Below, piece by piece: positions 7,358 through 17,767 of a stretch of 29,199 nt of DNA. The position numbers were made by a program, and so were the translations under genes. Under the pieces are notes generated by a model. That model saw only the letters and a list, made by a program, of their open reading frames with translations, ran no database searches and had not been told where the DNA came from. The first letter of the stretch is position 1; each line of letters starts with the position of its first letter. Source of the DNA: a virus; IMG/VR virus record IMGVR_UViG_3300013126_000172, positions 1 through 29,199 of that record; one strand, written 5' to 3'.

Positions 7358-10231
7358 TTAAAAAGTGGTTGAATTTTGTATTCTTTTGACCCTCTGTTGT
7401 GATGAAGTTATATCTTGTTCAACAACATAAGCTCTAACTGACATTTCCTTTTGATTTTCTTTATATGCCATAACTTTTGGCTTCATATCAGGTAATGCTT
7501 GATTTGGTAATAGATTATTACCTCCACCTGCCATATTGATCAGATTTAATAATTCTGGAAACATTTGTGATGAATTTGAGTTGATAACAGTTTCACCTGG
7601 TGCAAGTTTTGCATTAACACTATCTATATTTGATGGCATTCCATTTTGAGGGACAATACCCCCTTTTGCTGCATAAAATTCTGTTGATTCAATTGCCATT
7701 ACTTGCATCGCTGCAAATATCCCTGCAAGACCTGCGGCAACTGATTTAATTACAATTCCACCTGGTGTATTTGCAAATGCTGAAAGTACGGCTGTTGCCC
7801 CATCCATCGTTGCTTGTGCGATATTAAATCTCTTATTTGTTTGAAAGGTTTTTAATGCAAGTTGTTTTTCCTTTTGTGTTTGCGCATTCTCCATTCTTGT
7901 TTTTCTTGCATTATATTCATCATCTGTAATTGATTTATTTGCTAATGCCTTTTCATTTGCATCAACTTCAGCATCATAAATCGTTTTAATTTGATTTAAT
8001 CTATTCTGTGTTGCCGCATTTTCCATTGCTTGAAATGCTGATGTGAAATTTGAAAATGCCCCACTAATCATATCAAAATATTGAAGATATTGATTTGCCT
8101 TTTCCACTAAAGAATCTTTTAATGAAATAGTGGTATCATCATATAAAGCTGAAATTTGAGTTTGTGTATCTTGTTCCATCTTTAATATGTCGGCATTATA
8201 TTGCTCTCTTCTTTTTTCTTGTTCTACAAGATTTTGACTACCCTCTACATACTCTTTTTCATATTGTTTTGTTCGTATTTCTTTTTGTATTGATAAAGAA
8301 CCTAATAATAACTTCTCTTCTTTTTTGGCATATTCCAATCTGATCTTTCTTTTTGCTTCTTCTTTTTTGATTTCATTCATTTCACTATCATCAATTTCTT
8401 TTAATGCTTGTGCTTTTTGAAATTCATATGTATCAATTTGTGATTGCTCCCTTATTTTTTTTGTTTCATCATATAAAATTTTATTTAATCTGATCTCTTC
8501 ATTTTTTGCTTCTTCAGATTTTAATTTTAAAAGAGTGTAATATTCAGTTTCATTTGATGCAACCCTCTTATAATGCTCTTCCTCTATTTTTGCAACCCCA
8601 TCACTAAATTCTTGTTGTGTAATAATTTTAGCAGTCAGTTGTTTTGTTAAGTTATCCAATTCTTCTTGTAATGCTCTTGTTTCACTTTCTTGTAGGGACT
8701 TATATAAGTCATCAACTTCTTGTTGAACTTGCATAAGTTTTTCAGACACATACGTATATTGTCCATCCATAAATGAAATTAAAGCTCTTTCTTGTTTTTC
8801 CGATTCTTCTTTTGATAGTGAAAAACCAAATGCTCGTCCCACCAAACTTGGACCACCTATAATTTGTATAGATTTACCATAAGATGTTGCTACCTTTTGT
8901 AATTCTTTATCAACACTTTCTAATGTTTTTAAATAATCTAAATATGCTGAATTCTGAAATTCAACAGTTTTAATATTTTCAGTTTGTGTTTTAGTTGTTT
9001 TATCTTGCTGCTCACCATATTTTTTATTACCATCAGTTAATTCATATTCAGAATCTTTTAATACATTAATTCTTTTGGTATATTGATTTAATTTAAATTC
9101 AGCCCCTGACAATTGTTTATTCCATTGCTCCAATGATTTAACAACTTCGGAGTTATTTCTATAATATTCCCCTACTGTAATGTTTAATTTCTTGGCAACT
9201 CTTTCTGCATCAGATTGTGCTTGTTGAATTTTAGTTTCTAAATCTAATTTTCTTGTTAAAACCAAATTAAATGCTTCTTCATTTTTCTGAATTCTTAACT
9301 TTACAGTTTGATATGCAATATAATCTTCAACCTCCTTATTTAATAATCGTTGGAATTCTGTTTCATCATCTATATTTTTAAGGGTTGTACCATATTCTTT
9401 ATTAATTTCTTTTATAAGATCTTTTCGTTCTTTTGATCCCTTATTTGATTCTTTTAATTGATATATCAATCCAACAAATTTACCCGATTCTTCACCAATT
9501 GTTTTAATGGCTTCCTTTTGAGCCTTATTTATTGCTTCAATTTCTTGTCTTCTTTTCTTTTCTTCTTTTGTTAATTCTTTTGATGAACCACTAAATGCAA
9601 TAACTGCAGTTGTTAATGCAATAAGACCTGCAATGATTGCTCCTACTGGGTTTAGTTTCATTGCGGTATTTAATCCCTCTTGTGCCACTTCAGCCCCTTC
9701 TGTTGCTGCAGTTTCTGCAACAGTTGCTGTTGTTAAAATACCCATAGATTGTGCTGCGGCTGTTGCTGACGCTTTAATTTGAGTCATAGTATCTCCAAGA
9801 CCACCAACCACTTTAACGGCGTCTGCAAGTCCTGCAATTGCTTGTATTTTTAATAGTTGTTTTTGAATTTCTTCAGATTCAGTTCCAAATAATGCTTGTG
9901 CTGCCGTTACAGCTTGAAAGCCAGCAATACCAATACTTGCAACACCATTTAATGCTGTACCCAAATTCTCGAGACCAGTACCTGCAGTTGATGCAATTAC
10001 ATCTTGTGTATCTTTGATCTGATCCTTTAATTTACCCGCAGCAATGGTAAGTTCCCTGAACCTAGCCGATCCTTCGTCTAACGTGTTTAATTCGTTTTGC
10101 ATGGCTCTTAATTGAGCCTTTAATGTTGTTGTTTGTTTAACTGTACCTTGAAGATCCTGATTTAACTGATTAACCGAGTTATCAGCCTGTTTGGAATCTA
10201 CTTTAATATTAATTTGAGCTGTATTTGCCAT
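7358..10231 (-). CDS. Tape measure protein
   Basis: At 957 residues this sets tail length, roughly 140 nm at about 1.5 angstrom per residue. Evidence is the length, the alpha-helical and coiled-coil composition rich in K, E and Q, the N-terminal region with QINIKVDSKQADNSVNQLNQ followed by helices LKAQLRAMQNELNTLDEG, and three hydrophobic stretches (about 105-130, 190-215 and 845-865, GIVIKSVAAGLAGIFAAMQV) that may insert in the host membrane at DNA injection. The C-terminal glycine and alanine rich region ends in a basic tail. Unusually, the tape measure is placed downstream of the fibre and tail-tip genes rather than directly after the chaperones. Confidence 0.85.
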   Translation of the reverse strand: MANTAQINIKVDSKQADNSVNQLNQDLQGTVKQTTTLKAQLRAMQNELNTLDEGSARFRELTIAAGKLKDQIKDTQDVIASTAGTGLENLGTALNGVASIGIAGFQAVTAAQALFGTESEEIQKQLLKIQAIAGLADAVKVVGGLGDTMTQIKASATAAAQSMGILTTATVAETAATEGAEVAQEGLNTAMKLNPVGAIIAGLIALTTAVIAFSGSSKELTKEEKKRRQEIEAINKAQKEAIKTIGEESGKFVGLIYQLKESNKGSKERKDLIKEINKEYGTTLKNIDDETEFQRLLNKEVEDYIAYQTVKLRIQKNEEAFNLVLTRKLDLETKIQQAQSDAERVAKKLNITVGEYYRNNSEVVKSLEQWNKQLSGAEFKLNQYTKRINVLKDSEYELTDGNKKYGEQQDKTTKTQTENIKTVEFQNSAYLDYLKTLESVDKELQKVATSYGKSIQIIGGPSLVGRAFGFSLSKEESEKQERALISFMDGQYTYVSEKLMQVQQEVDDLYKSLQESETRALQEELDNLTKQLTAKIITQQEFSDGVAKIEEEHYKRVASNETEYYTLLKLKSEEAKNEEIRLNKILYDETKKIREQSQIDTYEFQKAQALKEIDDSEMNEIKKEEAKRKIRLEYAKKEEKLLLGSLSIQKEIRTKQYEKEYVEGSQNLVEQEKRREQYNADILKMEQDTQTQISALYDDTTISLKDSLVEKANQYLQYFDMISGAFSNFTSAFQAMENAATQNRLNQIKTIYDAEVDANEKALANKSITDDEYNARKTRMENAQTQKEKQLALKTFQTNKRFNIAQATMDGATAVLSAFANTPGGIVIKSVAAGLAGIFAAMQVMAIESTEFYAAKGGIVPQNGMPSNIDSVNAKLAPGETVINSNSSQMFPELLNLINMAGGGNNLLPNQALPDMKPKVMAYKENQKEMSVRAYVVEQDITSSQQRVKRIQNSTTF

Positions 10232-10244
10232 CGTATATTAATTT

Positions 10245-11525
10245 TTAGTTTACAAATGTGAATGATCCACCACCTCCTCCACCACCTGAAGGATAAGTTG
10301 TGGTTACGTTTGTTGTCCCTGATATTGATCCATTAATTGCAACAATTTGCTCTCCACCAGATGCATTTACATCATAAAAATTATAGTCTGTTATTTGTGA
10401 TGTTTCTTTATCTCCCAATACAATTGATACTTGTGAAGCTGATGTTGAACGTATTGCCGGTCTATCAGGTATTCCACCACCACTTAATTCCATTTTATCA
10501 AAATAATGTGTATAAGTTGGGTCTAATCTTAATGTTATACCTTTATATGTTAATGAACCGGCTGATGGTGGGTTTGTTGTTGATGATGTTGTCCTATAAC
10601 TTGAAGATAAATTTAAAGTTTGTGCTGATACTGTAGCCCCAGTAATTCTAACATCAATTGACGTAGCATCTGTTGTATAAGGTCTAGGACTATTACAAGT
10701 TGCTAATAAATTACAAGTAATACCTGAAGTTGTAGCAATATTTAAAATTGAAGCTGAAGCATTAGTTGTTTCATTAGTTATAAATAAATTATGTGGCACT
10801 TTTACATTAATAGTATAGTTATCCTTATAAGCGCTTTGTTTATGTAAAACAGTATTAAATAAGGTTGGTGTTCCAGCAGATAAAAAATTAAATGTTGGTG
10901 TTTGTGTAGCTGATATATTACCACCTATAACCATTGCTCTACCTATTGTATTATATGTTCCTGATGTATTTATTGTTAATGTTCCTGAAGCCGCATAAGT
11001 AAATGATATTAAACCACTTCCATCTAATATAAAATTAACTGTGCCACCAACATATACACCTGGTAAACTACTATTTGTTAAATTCCCAAAATCACCATTT
11101 GAATAAATTGTATTACCATTTATAGTAATACTTGCTGTATTTAAAAATTTCTGTGTATATAAATTGGTGCTTAAAGTTTTTGTTCCAAAACCGCATTGTA
11201 GTCCAGGTATTCTATTTGTATTATTTTGAACAAATGTTGCAGCTACGTTACATATAATATTTGATGTTCCAGCATAAGTTGTGGAAGTATCACCTAATGT
11301 ATGTGTTAATGATGCTGTAGCAAGTGTCAATGTATTATTCATTGTTAATGTATTAGCATAATTTGTTAAATTTAAACTTCTACAAGTTGCTGCGACATTG
11401 ACTGTTAATTGACCTGAAGTAGCAGTTGCTACAACATCATCTGCTGACGTTGGGACAGCACCCTCAACCCAAGTTCCAGTAGAGTTCCAGTTTCCACCAC
11501 CATTCGCTATAGTTCTAGTAGCCAT
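10245..11525 (-). CDS. Beta-rich virion surface protein
   Basis: The protein starts MATRTIANGGGNWNSTGTW and continues with EGAVPTSADDVVATATSG, a repeat-rich opening seen in beta-helix or adhesin-like proteins. The rest is almost only T, S, N, G and short hydrophobic strands, consistent with a beta-solenoid. The C-terminus is a glycine run (GGGGGGG) followed by SFTFVN. No enzymatic motif is visible. Position between the collagen-like fibre and the tape measure suggests a tail or fibre accessory, possibly receptor binding. The lysine and glutamate content is low compared with neighbouring genes, as expected for an exposed stable structure. Confidence 0.5.
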   Translation of the reverse strand: MATRTIANGGGNWNSTGTWVEGAVPTSADDVVATATSGQLTVNVAATCRSLNLTNYANTLTMNNTLTLATASLTHTLGDTSTTYAGTSNIICNVAATFVQNNTNRIPGLQCGFGTKTLSTNLYTQKFLNTASITINGNTIYSNGDFGNLTNSSLPGVYVGGTVNFILDGSGLISFTYAASGTLTINTSGTYNTIGRAMVIGGNISATQTPTFNFLSAGTPTLFNTVLHKQSAYKDNYTINVKVPHNLFITNETTNASASILNIATTSGITCNLLATCNSPRPYTTDATSIDVRITGATVSAQTLNLSSSYRTTSSTTNPPSAGSLTYKGITLRLDPTYTHYFDKMELSGGGIPDRPAIRSTSASQVSIVLGDKETSQITDYNFYDVNASGGEQIVAINGSISGTTNVTTTYPSGGGGGGGSFTFVN

Positions 11526-11528
11526 ATT

Positions 11529-11750
11529 TTATTCTTCTTTATTTGTTGTATAATCCACGATTAAATCAGATTCATCGTAAGTTTGTTTATCTAAAAATTC
11601 ATCAGTTAATTCATCTATTCTTTTTATAACTAATAGATTTATTTCCCTATCTGATAGATTTTTATCAATAGTTATCTCCCATTTTCTATTATCATATTCA
11701 AATAGAATTATATCATAATTTTCTTCTGCTGTATTAATTATATAGTCCAT
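11529..11750 (-). CDS. Small acidic protein of unknown function
   Basis: The protein has 73 residues, is acidic, and contains strands FEYDNRKWEITIDK followed by a helix SDREINLLVIKRIDELTDEF. I do not recognise the family. It sits between the collagen-like fibre and the beta-rich surface protein with 3-base gaps on either side, so it is translationally linked to them. A fibre assembly chaperone is conceivable from its position and size but not shown by the sequence. Confidence 0.55.
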   Translation of the reverse strand: MDYIINTAEENYDIILFEYDNRKWEITIDKNLSDREINLLVIKRIDELTDEFLDKQTYDESDLIVDYTTNKEE

Positions 11751-11753
11751 ATT

Positions 11754-14555
11754 TTATGATTTTGTTATATATATTATTAAATTTACTCTTGTTACAGATG
11801 TTGCTGAATCAACATTAAATGCTACAATATCTCCTGCAGTTACAGATGTTGTCCAAGTGGTTAAATTTGTATCTTGATTTTTAACTGCTGATGATAAGGT
11901 TGGTTTTTCTGATCCTGCAATTGTATCTCCTGATGTTGGTGGAAAGTTAGCATAAGTATCTTTCCATACATCTACAACGGTTGAACCTGATGTATCAGCA
12001 AATATATCCCATCCTGTAATTGTTCCATTATAAGGTACTGTAATATAACCTTTAACTCCTGTTGTAATTGCTGAACCACCACCATCTATTGTAATACCGA
12101 ATGATCCTTTACCGCCACCAACACCAAGTAAGTTTTTACCATCACCATTATAAGTTGTTGCTGATATTGTATTAGCTGTTAATCCATTTGTGAATTGAGT
12201 TGCTCCTGTTACAGTTCCACCTGTAAATGTTCCACCACCAGCAACACTATCAACATATCCTTTATCAACTAAACTTCTATTGGTATAATTTCCAGAATAA
12301 TCAGCATCATATTCCATCATACCACCATTAATGGTAATTGCTGATGGTATAATTATTATTGATCTTGATTCTGAACCATCAATTGCTGTTATTTCTAATT
12401 GATTTGAATCTAAATTAATTGCTGTATTATCAACACCTACTGTTGATTGTGATTTTAAATAACTACCATTTAAAGGATCTAATGATAAAGTGTCTTGTGA
12501 TAAAACACTTGTATTACCAATTGCTGTTGTTACTACTGAACCATCTGTAGATGAATTTAATAATATAGTAGAAGCAACATCTGATCCAACACTATTATCA
12601 TATACTGATGCTGTATTTTGTATTGGAGTAAGAATAATTTTTGATGTATTACTACTAGCACCATCTAATGATGTTAATTCTAATGATGTTTGACCAATTG
12701 TTAAATTACCTTGATTGCCTGATACTGAATCACTTGTTGTTCCTTGAATAGTATTATATTGTGTATCTAAAAAACTTGATTGATTGATACCATTGCTAGC
12801 AGTTATAATAGCATTTGGTGGATAAATAACAATACTTGATATATCAGTTCCATTTGTGACTTCATTAGTTAAATCAACTGATGTTATTTCACTATAACCA
12901 ACACTTGACCCACTTGTAGTTATTGTTTTTGTTGAAGTAATATTTTGTTCAATTACTGATGATTGTGATGTTCCACTAGCTTTAAATTGATTTTTAACTT
13001 TATTTAATTCAATTTTATATTCTGTTGATAATGAATCAGTCATACCTGCTTCAAAACCAACACCATCTTCATATTTAATAAACCCTATGTCATTAGATAC
13101 GGCATTACTTGTATTAAATTCTATATAATCTACTTTTTGTGTTGATGTATATAAACTACCAGCATTATTATCAACATCAAATTTTAATCTATCTAATTGT
13201 TGATTTAATTCTGATATTTCACCTGATGATGTTTTGGTAATTGTCCTTTTTAAATTACTTCCACTACTATTAACATCTTTTGCTATATATGATCCACCTG
13301 TGGTATAACCTGATATTGAATTATCACTATATATTGATAATGGGGAACATCCAATAATATTTGAAACATATAAATCAGTAATACAACTTCCTGATCCTCC
13401 ACTAAATGTTAATCCACTTGTTCCTGACGAACCTGAAGTACCATTAATTCCTGATGTTCCACTTGTTCCATCAATACCTGATGTTCCATTTACACCACTT
13501 GTGCCTGATGATCCACTACTTCCACTAGTACCTGATGTCCCTGAAGATCCTGCAGATCCACTTGATCCTGATGTACCTGACGTTCCGTCAATACCGCTGG
13601 TTCCTGAGCTTCCACTTGTTCCTGACGTTCCTGACGAACCACTTGATCCATCTATACCACTCGTACCTGAACTACCACTCGTTCCTGATGTGCCATCTAT
13701 TCCACTAGTACCTGAAGATCCACTTAATCCAGATGTACCCGATGTTCCATCAATACCAGATGTACCACTTGTACCCGAACTACCACTTGATCCTGAACTA
13801 CCTGATGTACCACTTGATCCTGAACTACCTGATGTTCCTGATGATCCACTTGATCCTGATGACCCACTAGACCCCGATGAACCACTTGAACCTGATGTTC
13901 CATCAATTCCTGATGTACCAGAAGATCCTGATAAGACAGATGGGTCTTGCCACGATGCATTTCCTGTTGCATCTGAAGTTAAAATATAACCTAATGTTGC
14001 TCCTGATGTGATTTGTATTTGATCTGTTCCAATTGTGGTGGCTGTTATATTACCATTGACAGTTAAACCTGTCATTGTGTTGATATAGGTATTTAATGTT
14101 GCTCCTGAATTGGGGATAATTGTTAATTTATTAGCCCCATCATAAGTAAATCCTGTCACATATATATCACCAGCATTTATTCCTGTTAAATTTGAACCAT
14201 CACCATAAAGGGTTGTTGCTGAAAAAGATCCATTAACAGTAAGACCTGTCATATCATTAATGGTTGCTTGAAGTGTTGAACCATTATTTTGTGTAATTGT
14301 TAAAGTATTTGCATCATTATATGTAAATCCTGTTGCATAAATTGATGAGGTATAACCTGAATTTAATATTTGTAAAATACCATTTTCAGTTCTGACCCAT
14401 AAATTCTCATCTGTTGAATTTAAAAACAATTCTCCCTTGAAAATATCTGTGGGGGAGAATGTATTTAAGGTTGTTCCTGTTGGTATTGTAGGTACTACAC
14501 CAGTGTCTGTAGCTCTTTTTATAAGTAATCTTGAGTATTCGATTTTATCTGACAT
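11754..14555 (-). CDS. Collagen-like tail fibre
   Basis: The 933-residue fibre begins MSDKIEYSRLLIKRATDTG with an attachment segment (FKGELFLNSTDENLWVRT). It then has two tandem copies of a roughly 55-residue beta unit (YATGFTYNDANTLTI and VTGFTYDGANKLTI, each ending in MTGLTVNG), a collagen-like G-x-y region (about 204-381, built from GTSG, GSSG and GIDG), a long shaft, and a C-terminal domain starting near GKGSFGITIDGGG with WDIFADTSGSTVVDVWKDT. That last domain type is common at the ends of phage fibres. It presumably trimerises and contacts the host surface. Expression is from the late leader with a 26-base repeat shared with the chaperone gene. Confidence 0.8.
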   Translation of the reverse strand: MSDKIEYSRLLIKRATDTGVVPTIPTGTTLNTFSPTDIFKGELFLNSTDENLWVRTENGILQILNSGYTSSIYATGFTYNDANTLTITQNNGSTLQATINDMTGLTVNGSFSATTLYGDGSNLTGINAGDIYVTGFTYDGANKLTIIPNSGATLNTYINTMTGLTVNGNITATTIGTDQIQITSGATLGYILTSDATGNASWQDPSVLSGSSGTSGIDGTSGSSGSSGSSGSSGSSGSSGTSGSSGSSGTSGSSGSSGSSGTSGTSGIDGTSGTSGLSGSSGTSGIDGTSGTSGSSGTSGIDGSSGSSGTSGTSGSSGTSGIDGTSGTSGSSGSAGSSGTSGTSGSSGSSGTSGVNGTSGIDGTSGTSGINGTSGSSGTSGLTFSGGSGSCITDLYVSNIIGCSPLSIYSDNSISGYTTGGSYIAKDVNSSGSNLKRTITKTSSGEISELNQQLDRLKFDVDNNAGSLYTSTQKVDYIEFNTSNAVSNDIGFIKYEDGVGFEAGMTDSLSTEYKIELNKVKNQFKASGTSQSSVIEQNITSTKTITTSGSSVGYSEITSVDLTNEVTNGTDISSIVIYPPNAIITASNGINQSSFLDTQYNTIQGTTSDSVSGNQGNLTIGQTSLELTSLDGASSNTSKIILTPIQNTASVYDNSVGSDVASTILLNSSTDGSVVTTAIGNTSVLSQDTLSLDPLNGSYLKSQSTVGVDNTAINLDSNQLEITAIDGSESRSIIIIPSAITINGGMMEYDADYSGNYTNRSLVDKGYVDSVAGGGTFTGGTVTGATQFTNGLTANTISATTYNGDGKNLLGVGGGKGSFGITIDGGGSAITTGVKGYITVPYNGTITGWDIFADTSGSTVVDVWKDTYANFPPTSGDTIAGSEKPTLSSAVKNQDTNLTTWTTSVTAGDIVAFNVDSATSVTRVNLIIYITKS
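13411..13935 (-). repeat. Collagen-like Gly-x-y coding repeat
   Basis: A run of about 175 codons encodes G-T-S, G-S-S and G-I-D triplets. The DNA is a degenerate array of 9-base units (CCTGATGTT and relatives on the plus strand). Such arrays change length by slippage and recombination and can vary fibre length. The long plus-strand frame over this array is a by-product of its 9-base period. Confidence 0.85.
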
Positions 14556-14574
14556 AATCTAATTTTTTATATAG

Positions 14575-14600
14575 ATATAATTTTTATTTTATTGTTTTTT
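14575..14600 (-). repeat. 26-base leader repeat, copy 1
   Basis: The 26 bases beginning ATATAATTTTTATTTTATTG are repeated exactly at 21924-21949. Here they lie in the leader of the fibre gene, immediately after the stop of the preceding tail gene. Confidence 0.75.
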
Positions 14601-17600
14601 TAAATATCGGGTCTATAAACATTACCAAATAAAGGAATTGAACCATCGATTATAGGTCTTAATTTACTATCACCACCATAATTTCTAACTGAATTAATGC
14701 CAGCATCTAATATATCTATTAAATTTGTTTTTGATATATCCATAACTGTATTTTCCCCACCATCAATTATATAAACATAATTTGATACAATTCCATCGTT
14801 ATTGATTTTTATTCCATCTAAATAGATTGTATTTGGTTCAGTTGCTGTTAATCCATCCCCTATTATAATATTATTTGATCCATTTGGTAATATGGAGTTA
14901 TTATTACCAATAATGATTGAATTTGACGCACCTTTTCCAATATAATTATTTCTACCAAAACTTGGTATATTTGGTGAGTTTGGTGAATTGAAATTTGTTT
15001 GTTGATTGGTTGTTATTTTATCAGATATGGTTGATAAAGGGTATTCAACTACTCCTCCACCAGTTGCAGATATAGGATCAAATGGGGGTCTATTAATTCC
15101 ATTAACCCAACATACACCATTTTTTAATGTACCCTTTAATGATTTACAACATTCAGCAGATATTATTTGTCCTGATGCTGATACATAATATCTTCTACCC
15201 TTTTTATCTAATTTTCCAACAACATCTGTAGGACATGCTGAATTTGATGCTGGTATTTGCACATTGTCGGGACTGAATATTCTAAGGTCATTAATTTTAA
15301 ATAATATGACTTTTGTTAATTTATCTATTGAGACCGGATCATAATCAACAATTTTATTAATCCTCCAATAAACGTTATCTATTAAAATTATATCCCTATA
15401 ATCAAATGTTGCAATGTCTTTTGGTGTTAGATAAAACATTGCCTCCATTAACCTTGAATTAATGTCTGTAATTGAATTAAAAGTTGATTTATGGAATTTA
15501 TCCATCAGGGTTTTTAACGGATATTGACCCGAATTAAAATAGATCTTTTTTGCATTGTCAAAAGCTAGATCATAAATGGGGTTGGTGGGGTTATCCCACA
15601 TACCACAATATGGATATTTTGTTAATACAACACCTTCGTTATCTGCCTGTGATGCATAATCTTTTAATCTATATGGTGTATTTGTATTTTGTAATCCCCC
15701 ATAAAACAATATTCTTGTATTAACTTTTCTTGATGACATTTGGTTATCATTTAAATCAATAAAGAATGGGGCAACACGATCATCAATATAATTTGATGCA
15801 TTTGGTGTTGGTGAAAATAATAATTCTAATGTGTTTGTTTCATTTGAAAAGTCGTTATCTACCTCCAATATAGAATCCCCATATATTCTTTTGGTGTCAG
15901 AAAAATATTCGTTGTTATAATAATCTTCATCTTGTCTATATGTGTAGGTATAGATCTTCGCATCCAATTCTGACATCGGAATTATTTTAATATCAGAATC
16001 GTTATCAATTTTATAAGTCCAATCTTTTACTTTTTGTTTGGATCTATAATAATCATCTCTTGGTTCAATTATAAAATCCTTATCTTTATCAGGGTTATCA
16101 GCAACAATCAAATTAAACATCTTGACAATATCCAAAAAGAAGTCCTTAATTTTAACTTCATTTGGTAATACCTGATTCATATTGATATTAGCATTTGTCC
16201 CCGTTTCAATATTTGATGATGGGACAACTTCTAAATATGCTGGTATTCCTGCTTCTGATTCTTCTAATAATGCTTGAACTATAATTTTGTCATCATTTCC
16301 ATCCCAATCTACAGCTTCTGGATATTGAAGACCAAAAAAGACGACAATTCTATCTCCTTGTTCCAAATATATATTTGATGCTGCAAGACTTAATGGCATT
16401 TTATTTCCTGTGTCATACCAGGGAGATACTTGAGTATTTGTTGTTGATGGTGTAAATGTTTCTGGCACTTCAGATGTATCTAATATGTTAGATGCCGTCC
16501 CACTTGCATTTATTTTAAATAATCTATAATAATAATTAAAATCACCATCCTGATATTTGACCGTATTAACACTTATATCTGTATTGATATATTTCATTAC
16601 CATAACGGCATTGAAATTTATATCATAATATCCTGATTCTTGACAAGTATATTTATTTTGTGTTGGTGATAGTGATGGTGCAAATGAATTTAAAGGGTCT
16701 TGAAATGTCTTATCTCCTACCTCCCCACTCTCTCTATCAAAACCTATATAATAATTCGTTGTATCGTTTTTATACCACTGATAACCATACCACATTAATG
16801 GGGTTATACTTCTATAACCTGTATCAAATGGTTCAGAAAATTGTGATGAATACTGATTGAATAATGATGTTTGCTCCCCATTTGAAGCATTTATACCAAC
16901 GATGGTTGTTTGCTGATTAATTTTTGTTTCATCCTTTTCTATTTTATCATTAACATATGGTAAAATTAACTTTTTAAAATAATCTGAATTAAAGAAATTT
17001 GAACTATAGGTTGTGCCAGCAAGATCAAATATCTTATCAATAATTGTTTTAACATAAACAGCAGGAAATATATCATATGCATATAAATTATTTAATATGT
17101 CTTGTGAATTTCCATTTATAATATAGGGATATACATAACCAGTTCCCCCTTCACCAACATTAACATCTTCATTAAATGACTTGATGGTATATTGCCAAGA
17201 ATTTTGAATATTTGTTTTTGATCGTTGGTGGTTGTATTCACTTAAATCCAAGTTTCTTAATGTAAGATCCCCGAAGTCAAATAATATTGTCCTTAAAAGT
17301 CCTGTAATAATAATCTCATATTCAACAAGACCATTATTGATTACAACGTTTAATAATTGTAAATCACCCTTAATTAATTGATTGTCTCCAATTCTTAATT
17401 CTGCTGATATTTTTTTAACGGGGTTGAATGATGCTGAATCAACATCAACTTGAAATATCCTTTTAAAGAATTTGTTATTTTCAGGAGTACCTGGAAGTAT
17501 TATGGTTTTTGAATAACTTGAGTTTCTTTTTGTGATATCTAAAATATCTTCTATCTGATAGTTTAAACTGATGTTAATATTGTCGTAAGTATCTAATACT

Positions 17601-17632
17601 TTTTGTTGAGCTATTATTTGAAAATCGTTCAT
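14600..17632 (-). CDS. Large tail protein with YadA-like beta-roll end
   Basis: This 1010-residue protein begins MNDFQIIAQQKVLDTYDN and continues ISLNYQIEDILDITKRNSSY then SKTIILPGTPENNKFF, a strongly conserved opening in tail proteins of Bacteroidetes phages, next to the tail tip genes. The middle looks like a distal-tail or baseplate hub structure with many aromatic residues. The C-terminal part contains SNSIIIGNNNSILPNGSNNI followed by IGDGLTATEPNTIYLDG, which fits the left-handed beta-roll repeat of YadA-type heads. CPTDVVGKLDKKGRRYYVSA and a CC pair precede it. It likely links tail tip and fibre. It has 166 bases upstream with a terminator, so it may begin its own transcript. Confidence 0.7.
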   Translation of the reverse strand: MNDFQIIAQQKVLDTYDNINISLNYQIEDILDITKRNSSYSKTIILPGTPENNKFFKRIFQVDVDSASFNPVKKISAELRIGDNQLIKGDLQLLNVVINNGLVEYEIIITGLLRTILFDFGDLTLRNLDLSEYNHQRSKTNIQNSWQYTIKSFNEDVNVGEGGTGYVYPYIINGNSQDILNNLYAYDIFPAVYVKTIIDKIFDLAGTTYSSNFFNSDYFKKLILPYVNDKIEKDETKINQQTTIVGINASNGEQTSLFNQYSSQFSEPFDTGYRSITPLMWYGYQWYKNDTTNYYIGFDRESGEVGDKTFQDPLNSFAPSLSPTQNKYTCQESGYYDINFNAVMVMKYINTDISVNTVKYQDGDFNYYYRLFKINASGTASNILDTSEVPETFTPSTTNTQVSPWYDTGNKMPLSLAASNIYLEQGDRIVVFFGLQYPEAVDWDGNDDKIIVQALLEESEAGIPAYLEVVPSSNIETGTNANINMNQVLPNEVKIKDFFLDIVKMFNLIVADNPDKDKDFIIEPRDDYYRSKQKVKDWTYKIDNDSDIKIIPMSELDAKIYTYTYRQDEDYYNNEYFSDTKRIYGDSILEVDNDFSNETNTLELLFSPTPNASNYIDDRVAPFFIDLNDNQMSSRKVNTRILFYGGLQNTNTPYRLKDYASQADNEGVVLTKYPYCGMWDNPTNPIYDLAFDNAKKIYFNSGQYPLKTLMDKFHKSTFNSITDINSRLMEAMFYLTPKDIATFDYRDIILIDNVYWRINKIVDYDPVSIDKLTKVILFKINDLRIFSPDNVQIPASNSACPTDVVGKLDKKGRRYYVSASGQIISAECCKSLKGTLKNGVCWVNGINRPPFDPISATGGGVVEYPLSTISDKITTNQQTNFNSPNSPNIPSFGRNNYIGKGASNSIIIGNNNSILPNGSNNIIIGDGLTATEPNTIYLDGIKINNDGIVSNYVYIIDGGENTVMDISKTNLIDILDAGINSVRNYGGDSKLRPIIDGSIPLFGNVYRPDI

Positions 17633-17675
17633 ATAATTTTTAAATAAATATTATTTTATGGTGATTGTTTTTAAT

Positions 17676-17762
17676 ATAAAAACCCCACCTACAGAATTAT
17701 AGATGGGGCTTAAAGAAAAAAACCTAAAAATGGCAAGAAAGATTTAAATATAAATATACATA
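17676..17762 (-). ncRNA. Candidate small RNA between two tail genes
   Basis: A CATATATTTATA box at 17768-17779 is followed about 60 bases later by a terminator, and no ORF of useful length lies between. A transcript starting about 7 bases past the box would be roughly 85 bases with a U-rich middle. The simpler reading is that the terminator only ends the upstream tail operon; then the box has no purpose here. Start is estimated. Confidence 0.3.
17678..17708 (-). terminator. Terminator after the 653-residue tail gene
   Basis: On the minus strand CCCCATCTA pairs fully with TAGGTGGGG (one U-G wobble) around a short loop and is followed by five T residues. The plus strand has a C/A mismatch at the wobble position, which shows the minus RNA is the functional one. 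It separates two large tail genes. Confidence 0.8.
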
Positions 17763-17767
17763 TTACA

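Noticed and set aside
13724-13972. An 82-codon minus-strand frame rich in H, Q and V
   Set aside because: Another frame of the same array; repetitive and without leader.
13501-13989. A 162-codon plus-strand frame rich in Pro, Asp, Val and Leu
   Set aside because: It is the complement of the collagen-like array in the fibre; the 9-base period keeps this frame open. No promoter or leader.
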